Of a stretch of DNA of 64,000 nucleotides, positions 18,560 through 26,667 are shown piece by piece. A program made the translations under genes and the position numbers. Under the pieces are notes generated by a model. That model searched no databases, was not told where the DNA came from, and saw only the letters and a list, made by a program, of their open reading frames with translations. Source of the stretch: Desulfovibrionaceae bacterium (lineage in GTDB: Bacteria > Desulfobacterota > Desulfovibrionia > Desulfovibrionales > Desulfovibrionaceae); the NCBI GenBank assembly GCA_009782775.1, contig WRIL01000012.1:1-64000 (forward strand), read 5' to 3'. Positions within the stretch are counted from its first letter, which is position 1; every line of letters starts with the position of its first letter.

Positions 18560-18607
18560 AAAAAGCAAGCCTTGGCAGAGCCTAGGTTTGACTGGAGGCG
18601 CTGCCAA
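18560..18607 (-). terminator. Probable intrinsic terminator downstream of metK
   Basis: On the minus strand an 11-bp stem with one mismatch (TTGGCAGCGCC paired with GGCTCTGCCAA) is followed by GGCTTG and a run of T. It lies after the metK stop and before the radical SAM gene. Confidence 0.6.
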
Positions 18608-18610
18608 TCC

Positions 18611-18655
18611 CTGAAATCCGCCCGAACGGGAGCCCCCCGTTCGGGCGGATTTCAG
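18611..18655. other. Long perfect hairpin spanning the metK stop codon
   Basis: Left arm 18611-18629 and right arm 18637-18655 are perfectly complementary (19 bp, extendable to 20, loop 5-7 bases). The right arm contains the metK stop codon (18652-18654). No T-run directly follows, so it looks more like an mRNA 3'-end stabiliser than a terminator; a terminator lies just beyond. Confidence 0.65.
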
Positions 18656-19824
18656 CCCTTAACCGCGCGGCGCAGGTCCTCGGTGGCGTCGGTTTTTTCC
18701 CAAGTAAATTCCGGCAATTCCCGGCCAAAGTGTCCGTAGCAGGAGGCTTTTTTATAGATTGGGCGTTTGAGTTGCAGGTGTTTGATAATGTGATAGGGCC
18801 GCAGATCAAAGACCTTGCGCACCGCCTTGGTGAGCAGTTCGTCGCTGATGGAGGAAGTCCCCAAAGAGGAGCAAAGCACGGAAACCGGTTCGGCCACACC
18901 GATACAGTAGGCGATCTGCACTTCACACTTGGGGGCCAACCCGGCGGCGACCACATTTTTGGCGATATAGCGCCCCATGTAGGCGGCGGAACGATCCACC
19001 TTGGAAGGATCTTTGCCGGAAAAAGCTCCACCACCGTGAGCGCCCATGCCCCCATAGGTATCCTGGATAATTTTGCGGCCGGTAAGCCCGCAGTCGCCCA
19101 TAGGGCCTCCCACCACAAAACGCCCGGTGGTATTGATCATGATCTGGCAATTATGAGGATCAAAGATCTCCGGGGGCAAGGTGGGGATGATCACCTGCCG
19201 GGTAATATCCGCGATAATCTGTTCCTGGGCGGCTTCCGGGGAATGCTGGCTGGAAACCACCACATTGTTTACCCGCGCCGGTTTCCCATCCACATATTCA
19301 AAAGAAATCTGGGTTTTGCCGTCAGGCCGCAAGTAAGGAATGCACCCCTGCTTGCGCACCTCGGTAAGTTTATGAGAAAGGCGATGAGCCCAGAAAATCG
19401 GCGCCGGCATGAGTGTGGGGGTTTCATCACTGGCAAAGCCGAACATCATCCCCTGATCCCCGGCCCCCTGACTTTCCGGGCTCGCGCGCTTCACCCCCTG
19501 GGCAATGTCCGGGGATTGTTTGTCAATAGAGGACATCACCGCGCAGGTCTGCCAGTCAAAGCCCATGTCCGAGCTGGAATAGCCTATTTCCCGGATCGTC
19601 CGGCGGACGATCTCCGACAGGTCGGCATAGGCCGCGGTGCTAATCTCCCCGGCGATGAATACCATGCCGGTGGTAACCAGGCTTTCACAGGCCACACGGG
19701 CTTCGGGATCCTGCTCCAACAACGCGTCCAGCACGGCATCGGAAATTTGGTCGGCCACCTTGTCCGGGTGTCCCTCGGTAACAGACTCGGAAGTAAAGTA
19801 ATACCTGCCCTTGGCCGGAATCAT
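18652..19824 (-). CDS. metK: S-adenosylmethionine synthetase
   Basis: Makes SAM from methionine and ATP. 390 residues, normal length. Seen: [20 protein letters not shown], the ATP-binding [12 protein letters not shown], the basic block [10 protein letters not shown], and the phosphate-binding [18 protein letters not shown] and the preceding [14 protein letters not shown] 19824 is preceded by AAAGGAG. The 110-base leader before the divergent neighbour is too short and lacks the folds expected for a SAM-I riboswitch. The gene ends inside a long hairpin (18611-18655). Confidence 0.97.
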   Translation of the reverse strand: MIPAKGRYYFTSESVTEGHPDKVADQISDAVLDALLEQDPEARVACESLVTTGMVFIAGEISTAAYADLSEIVRRTIREIGYSSSDMGFDWQTCAVMSSIDKQSPDIAQGVKRASPESQGAGDQGMMFGFASDETPTLMPAPIFWAHRLSHKLTEVRKQGCIPYLRPDGKTQISFEYVDGKPARVNNVVVSSQHSPEAAQEQIIADITRQVIIPTLPPEIFDPHNCQIMINTTGRFVVGGPMGDCGLTGRKIIQDTYGGMGAHGGGAFSGKDPSKVDRSAAYMGRYIAKNVVAAGLAPKCEVQIAYCIGVAEPVSVLCSSLGTSSISDELLTKAVRKVFDLRPYHIIKHLQLKRPIYKKASCYGHFGRELPEFTWEKTDATEDLRRAVKG

Positions 19825-19934
19825 GTCAGCTCCTTTATGTTTGGCGAATTATTATATCAATACATCCGGATATGCTGGTTTTGTCTTTCTACATACTATG
19901 CAAAGATGACTTTGTCCAGTATAAGGCCAAATTT

Positions 19935-20678
19935 ATGAACCTAAAACCTTATTATCAAGGTCAGCTTGATTATTTCTGCGCCATCTACGCCCTGATTAAC
20001 GCCCTGCGCCTGACCCGCGGACTCCAGTTGCACCAGGGACGGGACATTCTTGGCAGCGCTTTGCTGGAACTTTCCGCCCGGCCGCTTTTATGGCGCTCCC
20101 TGTTGCAGAACCGCACGGATTCTTATTGGTTGGTGGATTATCTTCTGGGGCGCTTTTGCCGGGATGGAGCACTGGCTCTGCGGGTGGGGAAGCTTCCCCT
20201 CCGATCATCCTCCCCAATAGGGGATCTCTCGCAAAAAGGCTTAGCCCAATGGCTGGAATTGCAAAGCCCGCAGCCCGTCTACCTGGAAGATTTGCGGGAG
20301 GAGGATCTGTATCGATCCACGGTATTTGAAGGCACGGGAACGGGGCTCCCCTGGAGCGGAGAAGATCTCCGACAGCTCCTGCGCCTCTGGCTGCCGGGCG
20401 GACTGCTTAGTTCCATTTCCAGCGGTCTCAGCTCCCGGCGCTGCCTGCTCCTGCGCTTTCACCGTTTTATCGCTCCGGAGACCCTGCTGATCTCCCATTG
20501 GAGCACCGGACGGGAATTCCAACGTCAGGGCATCACCCTCTTCGACTGTACTATCAGCCAAAAAGCCATACACCACCTGCCTTTACGCCGCTGCGCCTTC
20601 CACCCCGAAAAACTCGGACGAGAACGGCTGCTGGCCCTGGAACCGGAATCGCTGTATTTCCTGGAAAGCCGGCAGTAA
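19935..20678 (+). CDS. Unrecognised protein, possibly papain-like cysteine peptidase fold
   Basis: 247 residues from ATG 19935; a longer reading from 19872 adds 21 unlikely residues. The N-terminus YYQGQLDYFCAIYALINALR resembles the Q-x(n)-C-x2-YA-x2-NA signature at the active-site helix of C39/papain-like proteins, with the cysteine near residue 15. A late ISHWSTGREF followed by LFDC could supply a histidine. No signal peptide or membrane span is evident. It is divergent from metK and followed by a 200-base gap, so it stands alone. The peptidase assignment is a pattern-based guess; the protein is a conserved-looking orphan. Confidence 0.5.
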   Translation: MNLKPYYQGQLDYFCAIYALINALRLTRGLQLHQGRDILGSALLELSARPLLWRSLLQNRTDSYWLVDYLLGRFCRDGALALRVGKLPLRSSSPIGDLSQKGLAQWLELQSPQPVYLEDLREEDLYRSTVFEGTGTGLPWSGEDLRQLLRLWLPGGLLSSISSGLSSRRCLLLRFHRFIAPETLLISHWSTGREFQRQGITLFDCTISQKAIHHLPLRRCAFHPEKLGRERLLALEPESLYFLESRQ

Positions 20679-20880
20679 CCTTGCACCGCCGGTACCCTTT
20701 AATTATTGCCGCGCCAAATGTTAAATCACTTATTAAAAATTTCTTAACGCTTTAATAAAAACATTTGATCCGCCAGCGAACTGAAGCCCGGCTAGCAAGC
20801 CATTGAAAAAAATCTGTTCTTGAACTATGTTGCGGATTAATCGCCGGACGCCCCAAAAAATGCGCCCATGGGAGGCATAC

Positions 20881-20940
20881 ATGTTCCGTGAACGCCGGAT
20901 CGTGATTCCGAATATCTGTTCCCTGCCGGAGCGGCCGTGA
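20881..20940 (+). CDS. Coupled mini-ORF (leader peptide) before pgpA
   Basis: ATG 20881 opens a 19-codon frame, MFRERRIVIPNICSLPERP, preceded by a strong GGGAGG at ideal spacing. Its TGA (20938-20940) overlaps the GTG start of pgpA as GTGA. pgpA has no comparable ribosome-binding site of its own, so translation of the mini-ORF probably feeds ribosomes to pgpA. The peptide itself may have no function. Confidence 0.5.
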   Translation: MFRERRIVIPNICSLPERP

Positions 20941-21404
20941 ACGCCTGGAAAGACCGTCTGCTCCTGGCCTTCTGCAGGGTGGAGCCGGCCGGACTCAGCC
21001 CTTGGGCTCCCGGAACCATGGGGTCGATAGTGGCCATCATCCTGGCCCCTTTCATTTTTTTGCCGCTATCCCTGCCCTGGAAGATACTCTGCCTGGGCCT
21101 GCTCTTCGTTTTGGGCAGTCTGGCCTGTAGCCGGGCGGAAAAACTGCTGACTAAAAAAGACCCCGGGGAATTGGTTTTGGATGAAGTACTCGGCCAGTGG
21201 CTGACTATCCTGCCGTATAGTGATCTGCGCTGGTGGGAACTAGGACTGGCCCTGATCTTCTTCCGTTTTTTTGATATTCTCAAGCCTTGGCCCATCCGCG
21301 CTTCCGAAGACTGGCTGCCTGGCGGCTTCGGCATCATGCTGGACGACGTTCTGGCCGGGCTGTGCGCCATGATTGTGCTGGTTTTTACCAAGAATTTCTT
21401 TTGA
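20937..21404 (+). CDS. pgpA: Phosphatidylglycerophosphatase A
   Basis: Membrane phosphatase that removes the phosphate of phosphatidylglycerophosphate to give phosphatidylglycerol. 155 residues with several hydrophobic segments. Family marks seen: PAGLSPWAPGTMGSIVA at the start, the metal-binding DPGELVLDEVLGQWL, FRFFDILKPWPIR and GGFGIMLDDVLAG. It begins with GTG inside the stop of a 19-codon mini-ORF and is followed 10 bases later by a lipoprotein gene. The run pgpA-lipoprotein-coaBC-orphan-epimerase looks like one operon. Confidence 0.93.
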   Translation: MNAWKDRLLLAFCRVEPAGLSPWAPGTMGSIVAIILAPFIFLPLSLPWKILCLGLLFVLGSLACSRAEKLLTKKDPGELVLDEVLGQWLTILPYSDLRWWELGLALIFFRFFDILKPWPIRASEDWLPGGFGIMLDDVLAGLCAMIVLVFTKNFF

Positions 21405-21414
21405 CGAGGTCTGT

Positions 21415-21864
21415 ATGCCCTTCCCGGCCCTCCTCCTTCTTACGCTTTTGCTCCTGATTTGCGGATGCGCTACCGGGCAGGATTATGACACGGGGGAGAA
21501 TGCGTACTTTTTCGGCGTCTTTGGGGATATTCCTCTGCCCAGGGAGATGAATACCTGTATGGAAACCAGCGCGAGCGAAAGTGGCAAACTGAAGACCGGG
21601 ATGCAAGCCTTCCGCGGCAGGGTGGAAGCAGACTCCCTAGTGCGGACGCTGCGCAATTATTTAGGGCAAACCGGCTGGATTGCCCGCGGTCTGGCCCAAG
21701 GCGCAAACAGCTTCCTTTTGCTGTTTCAAAAAGCGAACCGCTACGTCGCGCTGCATATCACCGATGCCGCGCTGACCACGGAGTTGCGGATTTATGTCAG
21801 CGCGGAGGCCCCCTTCCACCCCGCTCCTCCGCTGGTTATCAATCTAAACCCGGCAGAAGAATAA
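21415..21864 (+). CDS. Small lipoprotein of unknown function
   Basis: 149 residues from ATG 21415. A hydrophobic signal (PALLLLTLLLLICGC) ends in a lipobox with Cys18, so the mature protein is probably lipid-anchored. The rest reads as a small alpha/beta domain (FFGVFGDIPLPREMN, LVRTLRNYLGQTGW, SFLLLFQKANRYVALHI), similar to conserved deltaproteobacterial lipoproteins of unknown role. Its TAA overlaps the coaBC ATG (TAATG), indicating translational coupling. Confidence 0.75.
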   Translation: MPFPALLLLTLLLLICGCATGQDYDTGENAYFFGVFGDIPLPREMNTCMETSASESGKLKTGMQAFRGRVEADSLVRTLRNYLGQTGWIARGLAQGANSFLLLFQKANRYVALHITDAALTTELRIYVSAEAPFHPAPPLVINLNPAEE

Positions 21865-23084
21865 TGGAAAAGCACTTCCCCCAAGCCCCATTTGCGGGCA
21901 AACGCATTCATCTGGGCGTCTGCGGATCCGTGGCCGCCTATAAGGCCCTGGATCTGCTGCGGGCTTTTTGCAAGGTCGAACTTCGCGTCACGGTCACCAT
22001 GACAGAGGCGGCCACACGTTTTGTCACCCCCTTGTCCTTCCAATCCCTAGGCGCGGAGCGGGTTTACGGCTCCATGTTCGGTGAGGGGCGGACGGGAGAC
22101 CCCTTCGGGCATCTCCGGCCCGGCCTGGAGGCCGAAGCTTTTCTCGTCGCTCCGGTCAGCGCCACCACTCTGGCCCGGCTGGCCTGCGGCCTGGCGGATG
22201 AAATGCTCGCTGGGCAGGCCCTAGCCTGGCCCGGCTCCTTGCTTCTGGCCCCGGCCATGAATCCCAGGATGTGGAACAACCAAGCTACCAAGGACAACAT
22301 CGCCGCGCTGGAGAGGCGCGGACACCTGGTTATCGCCCCGGAAACAGGTCCTGTGGCCTGCGGCGAGGAGGGAGAAGGGCGTTTTCCGGACCTGCGAATC
22401 ATCTGTCTGTACGCCTTGCGCTCCCTGAGTCCGCAGGATTTGGCCGGGCAGCGGGTCTTGATTACCTTGGGCCCCACTAGGGAACCATGGGATTGCGTAC
22501 GCTTCTGGAGTAACCATTCCAGCGGCCTGATGGGAGCGTCCCTGGCTGTCGCAGCTTGGCTGCGCGGGGCGGATGTGCAGGCGCTACGCGGGCCGGTTGC
22601 CCCTTGGCTGCCTCCCCAGATCCAAACCCGGGAAACTCCCACCGCCCAGGAGATGCTGCGGACAGCCGAAGAACTCTGGCCGGACATGCACCTGGGCATC
22701 TTTACCGCGGCCGTGGCCGACTTCGCCCCTATCCCCTTCGGCGCGGAAAAATTCAAAAAAACCTCCTCCACCAAGGGTTTTAACCTGTCCTTCCAGCCCA
22801 ACCCGGACATCCTGGCTACCCTAGCGCGTAGCAAAAAAGCGGGGCAGCGCATCATCGCCTTTGCCGCCGAGAGCGAAAACCTGGAAAAAAACGCCCACTG
22901 CAAGCTCCAGACCAAAAACGCCGACCTGCTGGTAGCCAACTTGGTCGGGGGTGAAGACTGCGCTTTCGCCTCCCCCAATAACACAGCGCTGATCCTTGAC
23001 CATAACGGCGGGTTGCTGCGTCTCCCCACTCTGCCCAAGGGAGATCTGGCCTGGAGGATCCTGGATTGCCTGTCGTCACTCTAG
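21864..23084 (+). CDS. coaBC: Phosphopantothenoylcysteine decarboxylase / phosphopantothenate-cysteine ligase
   Basis: Bifunctional coenzyme A biosynthesis enzyme, 406 residues. The N-terminal flavoprotein CoaC part shows GVCGSVAAYKALDLLR, AEAFLVAPVSATTLARLACGLADEML and the substrate-binding APAMNPRMW. The C-terminal CoaB part shows VLITLGPTREPWDCVRFWSNHSSGLMG and AVADFAPIPFGAEKFKK, where CoaB normally has the lysine-rich site. It starts within the upstream lipoprotein stop, and its own stop overlaps the TTG start of the next gene. Confidence 0.95.
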   Translation: MEKHFPQAPFAGKRIHLGVCGSVAAYKALDLLRAFCKVELRVTVTMTEAATRFVTPLSFQSLGAERVYGSMFGEGRTGDPFGHLRPGLEAEAFLVAPVSATTLARLACGLADEMLAGQALAWPGSLLLAPAMNPRMWNNQATKDNIAALERRGHLVIAPETGPVACGEEGEGRFPDLRIICLYALRSLSPQDLAGQRVLITLGPTREPWDCVRFWSNHSSGLMGASLAVAAWLRGADVQALRGPVAPWLPPQIQTRETPTAQEMLRTAEELWPDMHLGIFTAAVADFAPIPFGAEKFKKTSSTKGFNLSFQPNPDILATLARSKKAGQRIIAFAAESENLEKNAHCKLQTKNADLLVANLVGGEDCAFASPNNTALILDHNGGLLRLPTLPKGDLAWRILDCLSSL

Positions 23085-23734
23085 CCCTCTCGCCGGATCT
23101 GCGGGCCTGGCACGACTTGGGCCTGACTTGGCTCCATTGCGATGTGTCCATCGCTTGCGCTGGCCATGACGCCCTACAGTCCGATTTGCCCACGAGGCTA
23201 CCAGATCTGCCCAAAGAAGAAGCACCTCCGGCACCCACAAGTCCTGACGCCGAATTCGTCACCCGGCTCCCGGCTCTCTGGCGGCAAATTCTCAACCGCC
23301 TTAAGCCCGCTCCGCTGGTCTGGAGCTATGCCGAGCTTGGACAGGACCTCCTGGAAAAAGGCGACCCCCTGCGCAGCCAACTTTTGAAGCAGCTCCTGGG
23401 AGGCCTAGATCTTCCGCGCGGCAGCAGCGCCTTCCTCCCCCTGAACCTGCCGGGCATTAGTCCGGAAGAGCAGGAACGCGAAATCTTCGCCCGGATCCTC
23501 CACTTCCTGAACGGTCGCATGCTGATTCTTCTGGGGCAGAAGGCCCTGGATCTAAGCCCCTATGCCGCAAGCCGCCTGCAACCCTATCAAGCACAAATCA
23601 TTGACGGCCGGCTCCTGATTCTCTTGCCGGACATGCGCGCTCTGCAAGAGGATCCCGCGCGGATCACGGCAGCCACTGCCTATCTGCGCTCTTCCCTGGC
23701 TAAAATCAAACTGCCCGGCCTGAGACAGACCTGA
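23066..23734 (+). CDS. Unrecognised protein with faint uracil-DNA-glycosylase-like layout
   Basis: 222 residues. The TTG start at 23066 is supported by GGAGG eight bases upstream; it overlaps the coaBC stop by 19 bases. A proline-rich linker (about residues 48-65) separates a short N-terminus from a C-terminal domain. The order of PLNLPGISPEEQEREIFARIL, ILLGQKALDL and LLPDMRALQEDPARITAATAYL recalls family-4/5 UDG proteins (a GxxA strand, then HPS-x-L-x-x-P), but the catalytic residues are absent. I would call it an orphan; the UDG link is tentative. Confidence 0.5.
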   Translation: MPVVTLALSPDLRAWHDLGLTWLHCDVSIACAGHDALQSDLPTRLPDLPKEEAPPAPTSPDAEFVTRLPALWRQILNRLKPAPLVWSYAELGQDLLEKGDPLRSQLLKQLLGGLDLPRGSSAFLPLNLPGISPEEQEREIFARILHFLNGRMLILLGQKALDLSPYAASRLQPYQAQIIDGRLLILLPDMRALQEDPARITAATAYLRSSLAKIKLPGLRQT

Positions 23735-23745
23735 AGGAGAATTTT

Positions 23746-24726
23746 ATGCATGTATTGGTAACCGGAGCTGCGGGCTTTATCGGCTTTTTCCTGTGCCGGG
23801 CTCTCTTGGAGCAGGGACATAAGGTATGCGGCCTGGACAATTTGGACGCCTATTATGACCCACGCCTAAAGCAGGATCGCCTGGCCCTGCTCCAGCCCTA
23901 CCCGCATTTCCGCTTTCAGGAGCAAGATTTGAGGGATGGCCCAGCCTTGCGGCAGCTCTTTGCTTCTTCTTCCTTTACCCATGTCGTCAATCTGGCCGCC
24001 CAGGCCGGGGTACGCTACAGTCTGGTCAACCCGGCGGCCTATCTGCAAAGCAACCTCATGGGCTTTGGAGAACTTCTGGAGGCCTGCCGGAAATATCCGG
24101 TGGAACACCTAGTCTATGCCTCTTCCAGTTCCGTTTATGGAGCAAGCCATTACATCCCCCTCAGCCTTTCCGCGCGCACGGACAGCCCGCTGAACCTGTA
24201 CGCGGCCAGCAAAAAGGCCAATGAACTCATGGCCCAAGCCTATAGCCACCTGTACCGTATCCCGGCCACCGGCCTGCGTTTCTTCACTGTTTACGGCCCT
24301 TGGGGCCGGCCGGACATGGCCTATTTTTCCTTCGCCCAAAAAATTCTGGCCGACGAGCCGGTGCAACTCTTCAATCATGGCCGTTTACAACGCGATTTCA
24401 CCTATATTGATGATATCATCCAGGGACTCGTGGCCTGTCTGTGGCGCCCCCTTCAAGCGAATTCCCCCAACGAGGTTCCGCACAAAATCTATAACCTAGG
24501 GAATAACAAAGCCGTTGATTTGGAATATTTTGTGACAGTGCTGGAAAATTGTCTGGGCCGCAAGGCCCAGATTGAATACCTGCCTATGCAACGAGGAGAT
24601 GTTTATGTCACCTGCGCGGATATCGCGGACAGCGTCCGGGATCTCCACTTCTCCCCGAGTACTGATATCGAGGTCGGCCTGATGCATTTTGTCTGCTGGT
24701 ATAAAGATTACTATCGTATTTCCTGA
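23746..24726 (+). CDS. NAD-dependent nucleotide-sugar epimerase, UDP-glucuronate 4-epimerase-like
   Basis: A 326-residue extended short-chain dehydrogenase. Rossmann motif GAAGFIGFFLCRALL at residue 7, LDNLDAYYDPRLK (typical of the CapI/UDP-glucuronate epimerase branch), catalytic Ser/Tyr/Lys in ASSSSVYG and YAASKKANELM, and FFTVYGPWGRPDMA. It probably epimerises UDP-glucuronate to UDP-galacturonate for surface polysaccharide. AAGGAG precedes the ATG. It closes the pgpA-coaBC run, and the first parS-like site starts one base after its stop codon. Confidence 0.9.
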   Translation: MHVLVTGAAGFIGFFLCRALLEQGHKVCGLDNLDAYYDPRLKQDRLALLQPYPHFRFQEQDLRDGPALRQLFASSSFTHVVNLAAQAGVRYSLVNPAAYLQSNLMGFGELLEACRKYPVEHLVYASSSSVYGASHYIPLSLSARTDSPLNLYAASKKANELMAQAYSHLYRIPATGLRFFTVYGPWGRPDMAYFSFAQKILADEPVQLFNHGRLQRDFTYIDDIIQGLVACLWRPLQANSPNEVPHKIYNLGNNKAVDLEYFVTVLENCLGRKAQIEYLPMQRGDVYVTCADIADSVRDLHFSPSTDIEVGLMHFVCWYKDYYRIS

Positions 24727-24727
24727 A

Positions 24728-24743
24728 TGTTTCACATGAAACA
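24728..24743 (+). promoter_or_regulatory. parS-like centromere site 1
   Basis: TGTTTCACATGAAACA differs at one base from the conserved ParB-binding palindrome TGTTTCACGTGAAACA. It lies one base after the epimerase stop and about 220 bases before parA. Confidence 0.85.
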
Positions 24744-24765
24744 ACCCTCATTCCAGACTTAAAAA

Positions 24766-24781
24766 TGTTTCATGTGAAACA
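24766..24781 (-). promoter_or_regulatory. parS-like centromere site 2
   Basis: TGTTTCATGTGAAACA is the exact reverse complement of site 1, with centres 38 bases apart. Each departs from the consensus at the central CG. Together they form the ParB loading zone next to parA-parB. Confidence 0.85.
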
Positions 24782-24870
24782 AGAGAAATCCCTTTCACCT
24801 TCCCTGGAAACCTGTATGTTCCAACGGTTTTAACCGGCCTCAAGCCTCGTCTCAAAAAATTCTAGACCTG

Positions 24871-24899
24871 TTGACAACTATTAAATTTTCTCTTAGAAA
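24871..24899 (+). promoter_or_regulatory. Probable sigma-70 promoter for parA
   Basis: TTGACA (24871-24876), 17-base spacer, TAGAAA (24894-24899), about 65 bases before the parA GTG. The spacer is A/T rich. It lies about 90 bases from parS site 2, so autoregulation by ParB spreading is possible. Confidence 0.5.
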
Positions 24900-24964
24900 T
24901 TCTGGCAGGTGCCTCCGCTCATCTTCCCGGCGTACTGGAAAACCCGCAGGCAAAGGAAAAACTT

Positions 24965-25747
24965 GTGACCAGAATCATTGCCATTGCCAACCAAAAAGGC
25001 GGAGTGGGAAAGACCACCACTGCCATAAACTTGGCCGCCTCCCTAGCCGTGATGGAAAAAAAAGTCCTGCTGGTGGACTGCGACCCCCAGGCCAATTCCA
25101 CAAGCGGCCTAGGCTTGGAACACCAAATCCTCAAAGAAAACCTATATACTGTGTTCTACACCCCCCAAGAGGTTTGTAAGGCCATCCACCCCACTTACAC
25201 CCCTTTTATGGACCTGTTGCCTTCGAGTACGGATCTAGTGGCCGTGGAATTGGAGCTAATCAATGAAATCAGCCGCGAATCTTACCTGGCTGAGGTGCTT
25301 AACACCGTAAAGGCCGACTACGAATTTATATTGTTGGATTGCCCTCCTTCCCTAGGGCTAATTACCATTAATTCCCTCTGCGCGGCCAAGGAACTGCTCA
25401 TCCCCCTGCAGTGCGAATTTTTCGCCCTGGAAGGATTGGTCAGCCTGCTACGCACCACCGAGCGGATCAAAAACCGCCTGAACCCGGATCTTTCCATAAC
25501 CGGCGTGGTGCTGACCATGTATGACAATCGCAACAACCTGGCCCGTCAGGTTAAGGCAGAGGTGCGTAAGCACTTTCAGGACAAACTGATGGAAACGGTC
25601 GTGCCGCGCAATGTCCGCCTTTCAGAAGCTCCCAGTCACGGCAAGTCCATCATTCGCTACGATATTAAATCCAAAGGCGCGGACGCATATATTTCGCTGG
25701 CCCGGGAGCTGATTATGCGCAACCCGGCAAAACAGAACAAAAACTGA
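24965..25747 (+). CDS. parA: Chromosome-partitioning ATPase ParA (Soj)
   Basis: A 260-residue Walker-type ATPase that moves ParB-parS complexes and segregates origins. The deviant Walker A is KGGVGKTTTAINLAA at residues 10-24, with the signature first lysine. Walker A' is VLLVDCDPQAN and Walker B FILLDCPPSLG. The GTG start has AAGGA upstream; no better ATG exists. parB follows 14 bases after the stop. Two parS-like sites and a sigma-70-like promoter lie upstream. The short N-terminus lacks a helix-turn-helix, as in chromosomal Soj proteins. Confidence 0.96.
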   Translation: MTRIIAIANQKGGVGKTTTAINLAASLAVMEKKVLLVDCDPQANSTSGLGLEHQILKENLYTVFYTPQEVCKAIHPTYTPFMDLLPSSTDLVAVELELINEISRESYLAEVLNTVKADYEFILLDCPPSLGLITINSLCAAKELLIPLQCEFFALEGLVSLLRTTERIKNRLNPDLSITGVVLTMYDNRNNLARQVKAEVRKHFQDKLMETVVPRNVRLSEAPSHGKSIIRYDIKSKGADAYISLARELIMRNPAKQNKN

Positions 25748-25761
25748 ACCAGGAGACTGTC

Positions 25762-26667
25762 ATGGCTGTAAGCCCCAATCGTCTCGGCCGCGGACTCGGC
25801 ACAGACATCCTCTTCGCCCCCAAAGAGTCCGCGGCCTCCACGGAACTGGCCAAGCCCCTCCCTCTGGCGCAGATTACCCCCAATCTCAAGCAGCCTCGCC
25901 AGAATTTCAACCAGGAAACCCTGGAGGAGCTCGCCGAATCCATCCGCCAGCAGGGAGTGTTGCAGCCCATCATGGTACGCGGAGTCAAGGAAAGTATGCC
26001 TTTCCGCTACGAGATCGTGGCCGGTGAAAGACGCTGGCGGGCCGCCCAACTGGCCGGACTGGCCGAAATACCGGCCATTGTGCGTGATTTGGATGACCGC
26101 GAGGCCCTGTTCGTGGCTCTGGCCGAAAACCTGCAACGGGAAAATCTCAACCCCCTGGAAGAAGCTCTCGGCTTTGCCCGTCTGAAGGAAGAATTCCAGT
26201 TGAGCCAGGACGAAATCGCCAACATGTTGGGCAAAAAGCGCAGCACCATTGCCAATAGCCTGCGCTTGCTCAATCTTGGCGAAAACTCCCGCAAAGCCCT
26301 GGCCGAAAACCGGATCAGCGCCGGGCATGCCCGGTCGATCCTGGCCCTACCGGATGCGGTCAGCCAGGACGCCCTGTTGGAGCGCATCCTGGGTGAACAG
26401 TTAACGGTGCGCGACAGCGAAGGACTGGCCGCCATGCGCAAAGGCGGCGAAGAACCTGAAGGCGCGCCTCCGACCGGAACGGCGGCCTCCGCGAAGCGCC
26501 CCCAAAGCGCCATCCTGCTGCGCCTACAAAGCCGAATCGCCGAAGAAATCAGCCTGCCGGTCAAAATCAGCGGGCAGGAAGACCGCGGACGGGTAAGCAT
26601 CAGTTATGCCACTAAAGAAGAGCTTGCCTCCCTGTTGAAAAAAATGGGGCTGGAGACGGCATTATAA
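25762..26667 (+). CDS. parB: Chromosome-partitioning protein ParB (Spo0J)
   Basis: 301 residues. ParB binds parS, uses CTP to form sliding clamps and activates ParA. Seen: N-terminal RLGRGLGTDILF (ParA-contact region), a ParB/Srx domain with QPRQNFNQETLEELAESIRQQGVLQPI and the CTP-box GERRWRAAQLAG, and a helix-turn-helix LSQDEIANMLGKKRSTIANSLRLL. A low-complexity linker then leads to the C-terminal dimer domain (RLQSRIAEEISLPVKI). The stop overlaps the next ATG by one base (TAATG). Confidence 0.96.
   Translation: MAVSPNRLGRGLGTDILFAPKESAASTELAKPLPLAQITPNLKQPRQNFNQETLEELAESIRQQGVLQPIMVRGVKESMPFRYEIVAGERRWRAAQLAGLAEIPAIVRDLDDREALFVALAENLQRENLNPLEEALGFARLKEEFQLSQDEIANMLGKKRSTIANSLRLLNLGENSRKALAENRISAGHARSILALPDAVSQDALLERILGEQLTVRDSEGLAAMRKGGEEPEGAPPTGTAASAKRPQSAILLRLQSRIAEEISLPVKISGQEDRGRVSISYATKEELASLLKKMGLETAL

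Noticed and set aside
19825-19934. SAM riboswitch before metK
   Set aside because: Only about 110 bases between divergent genes and no kink-turn or P1-P4 type pairing visible.
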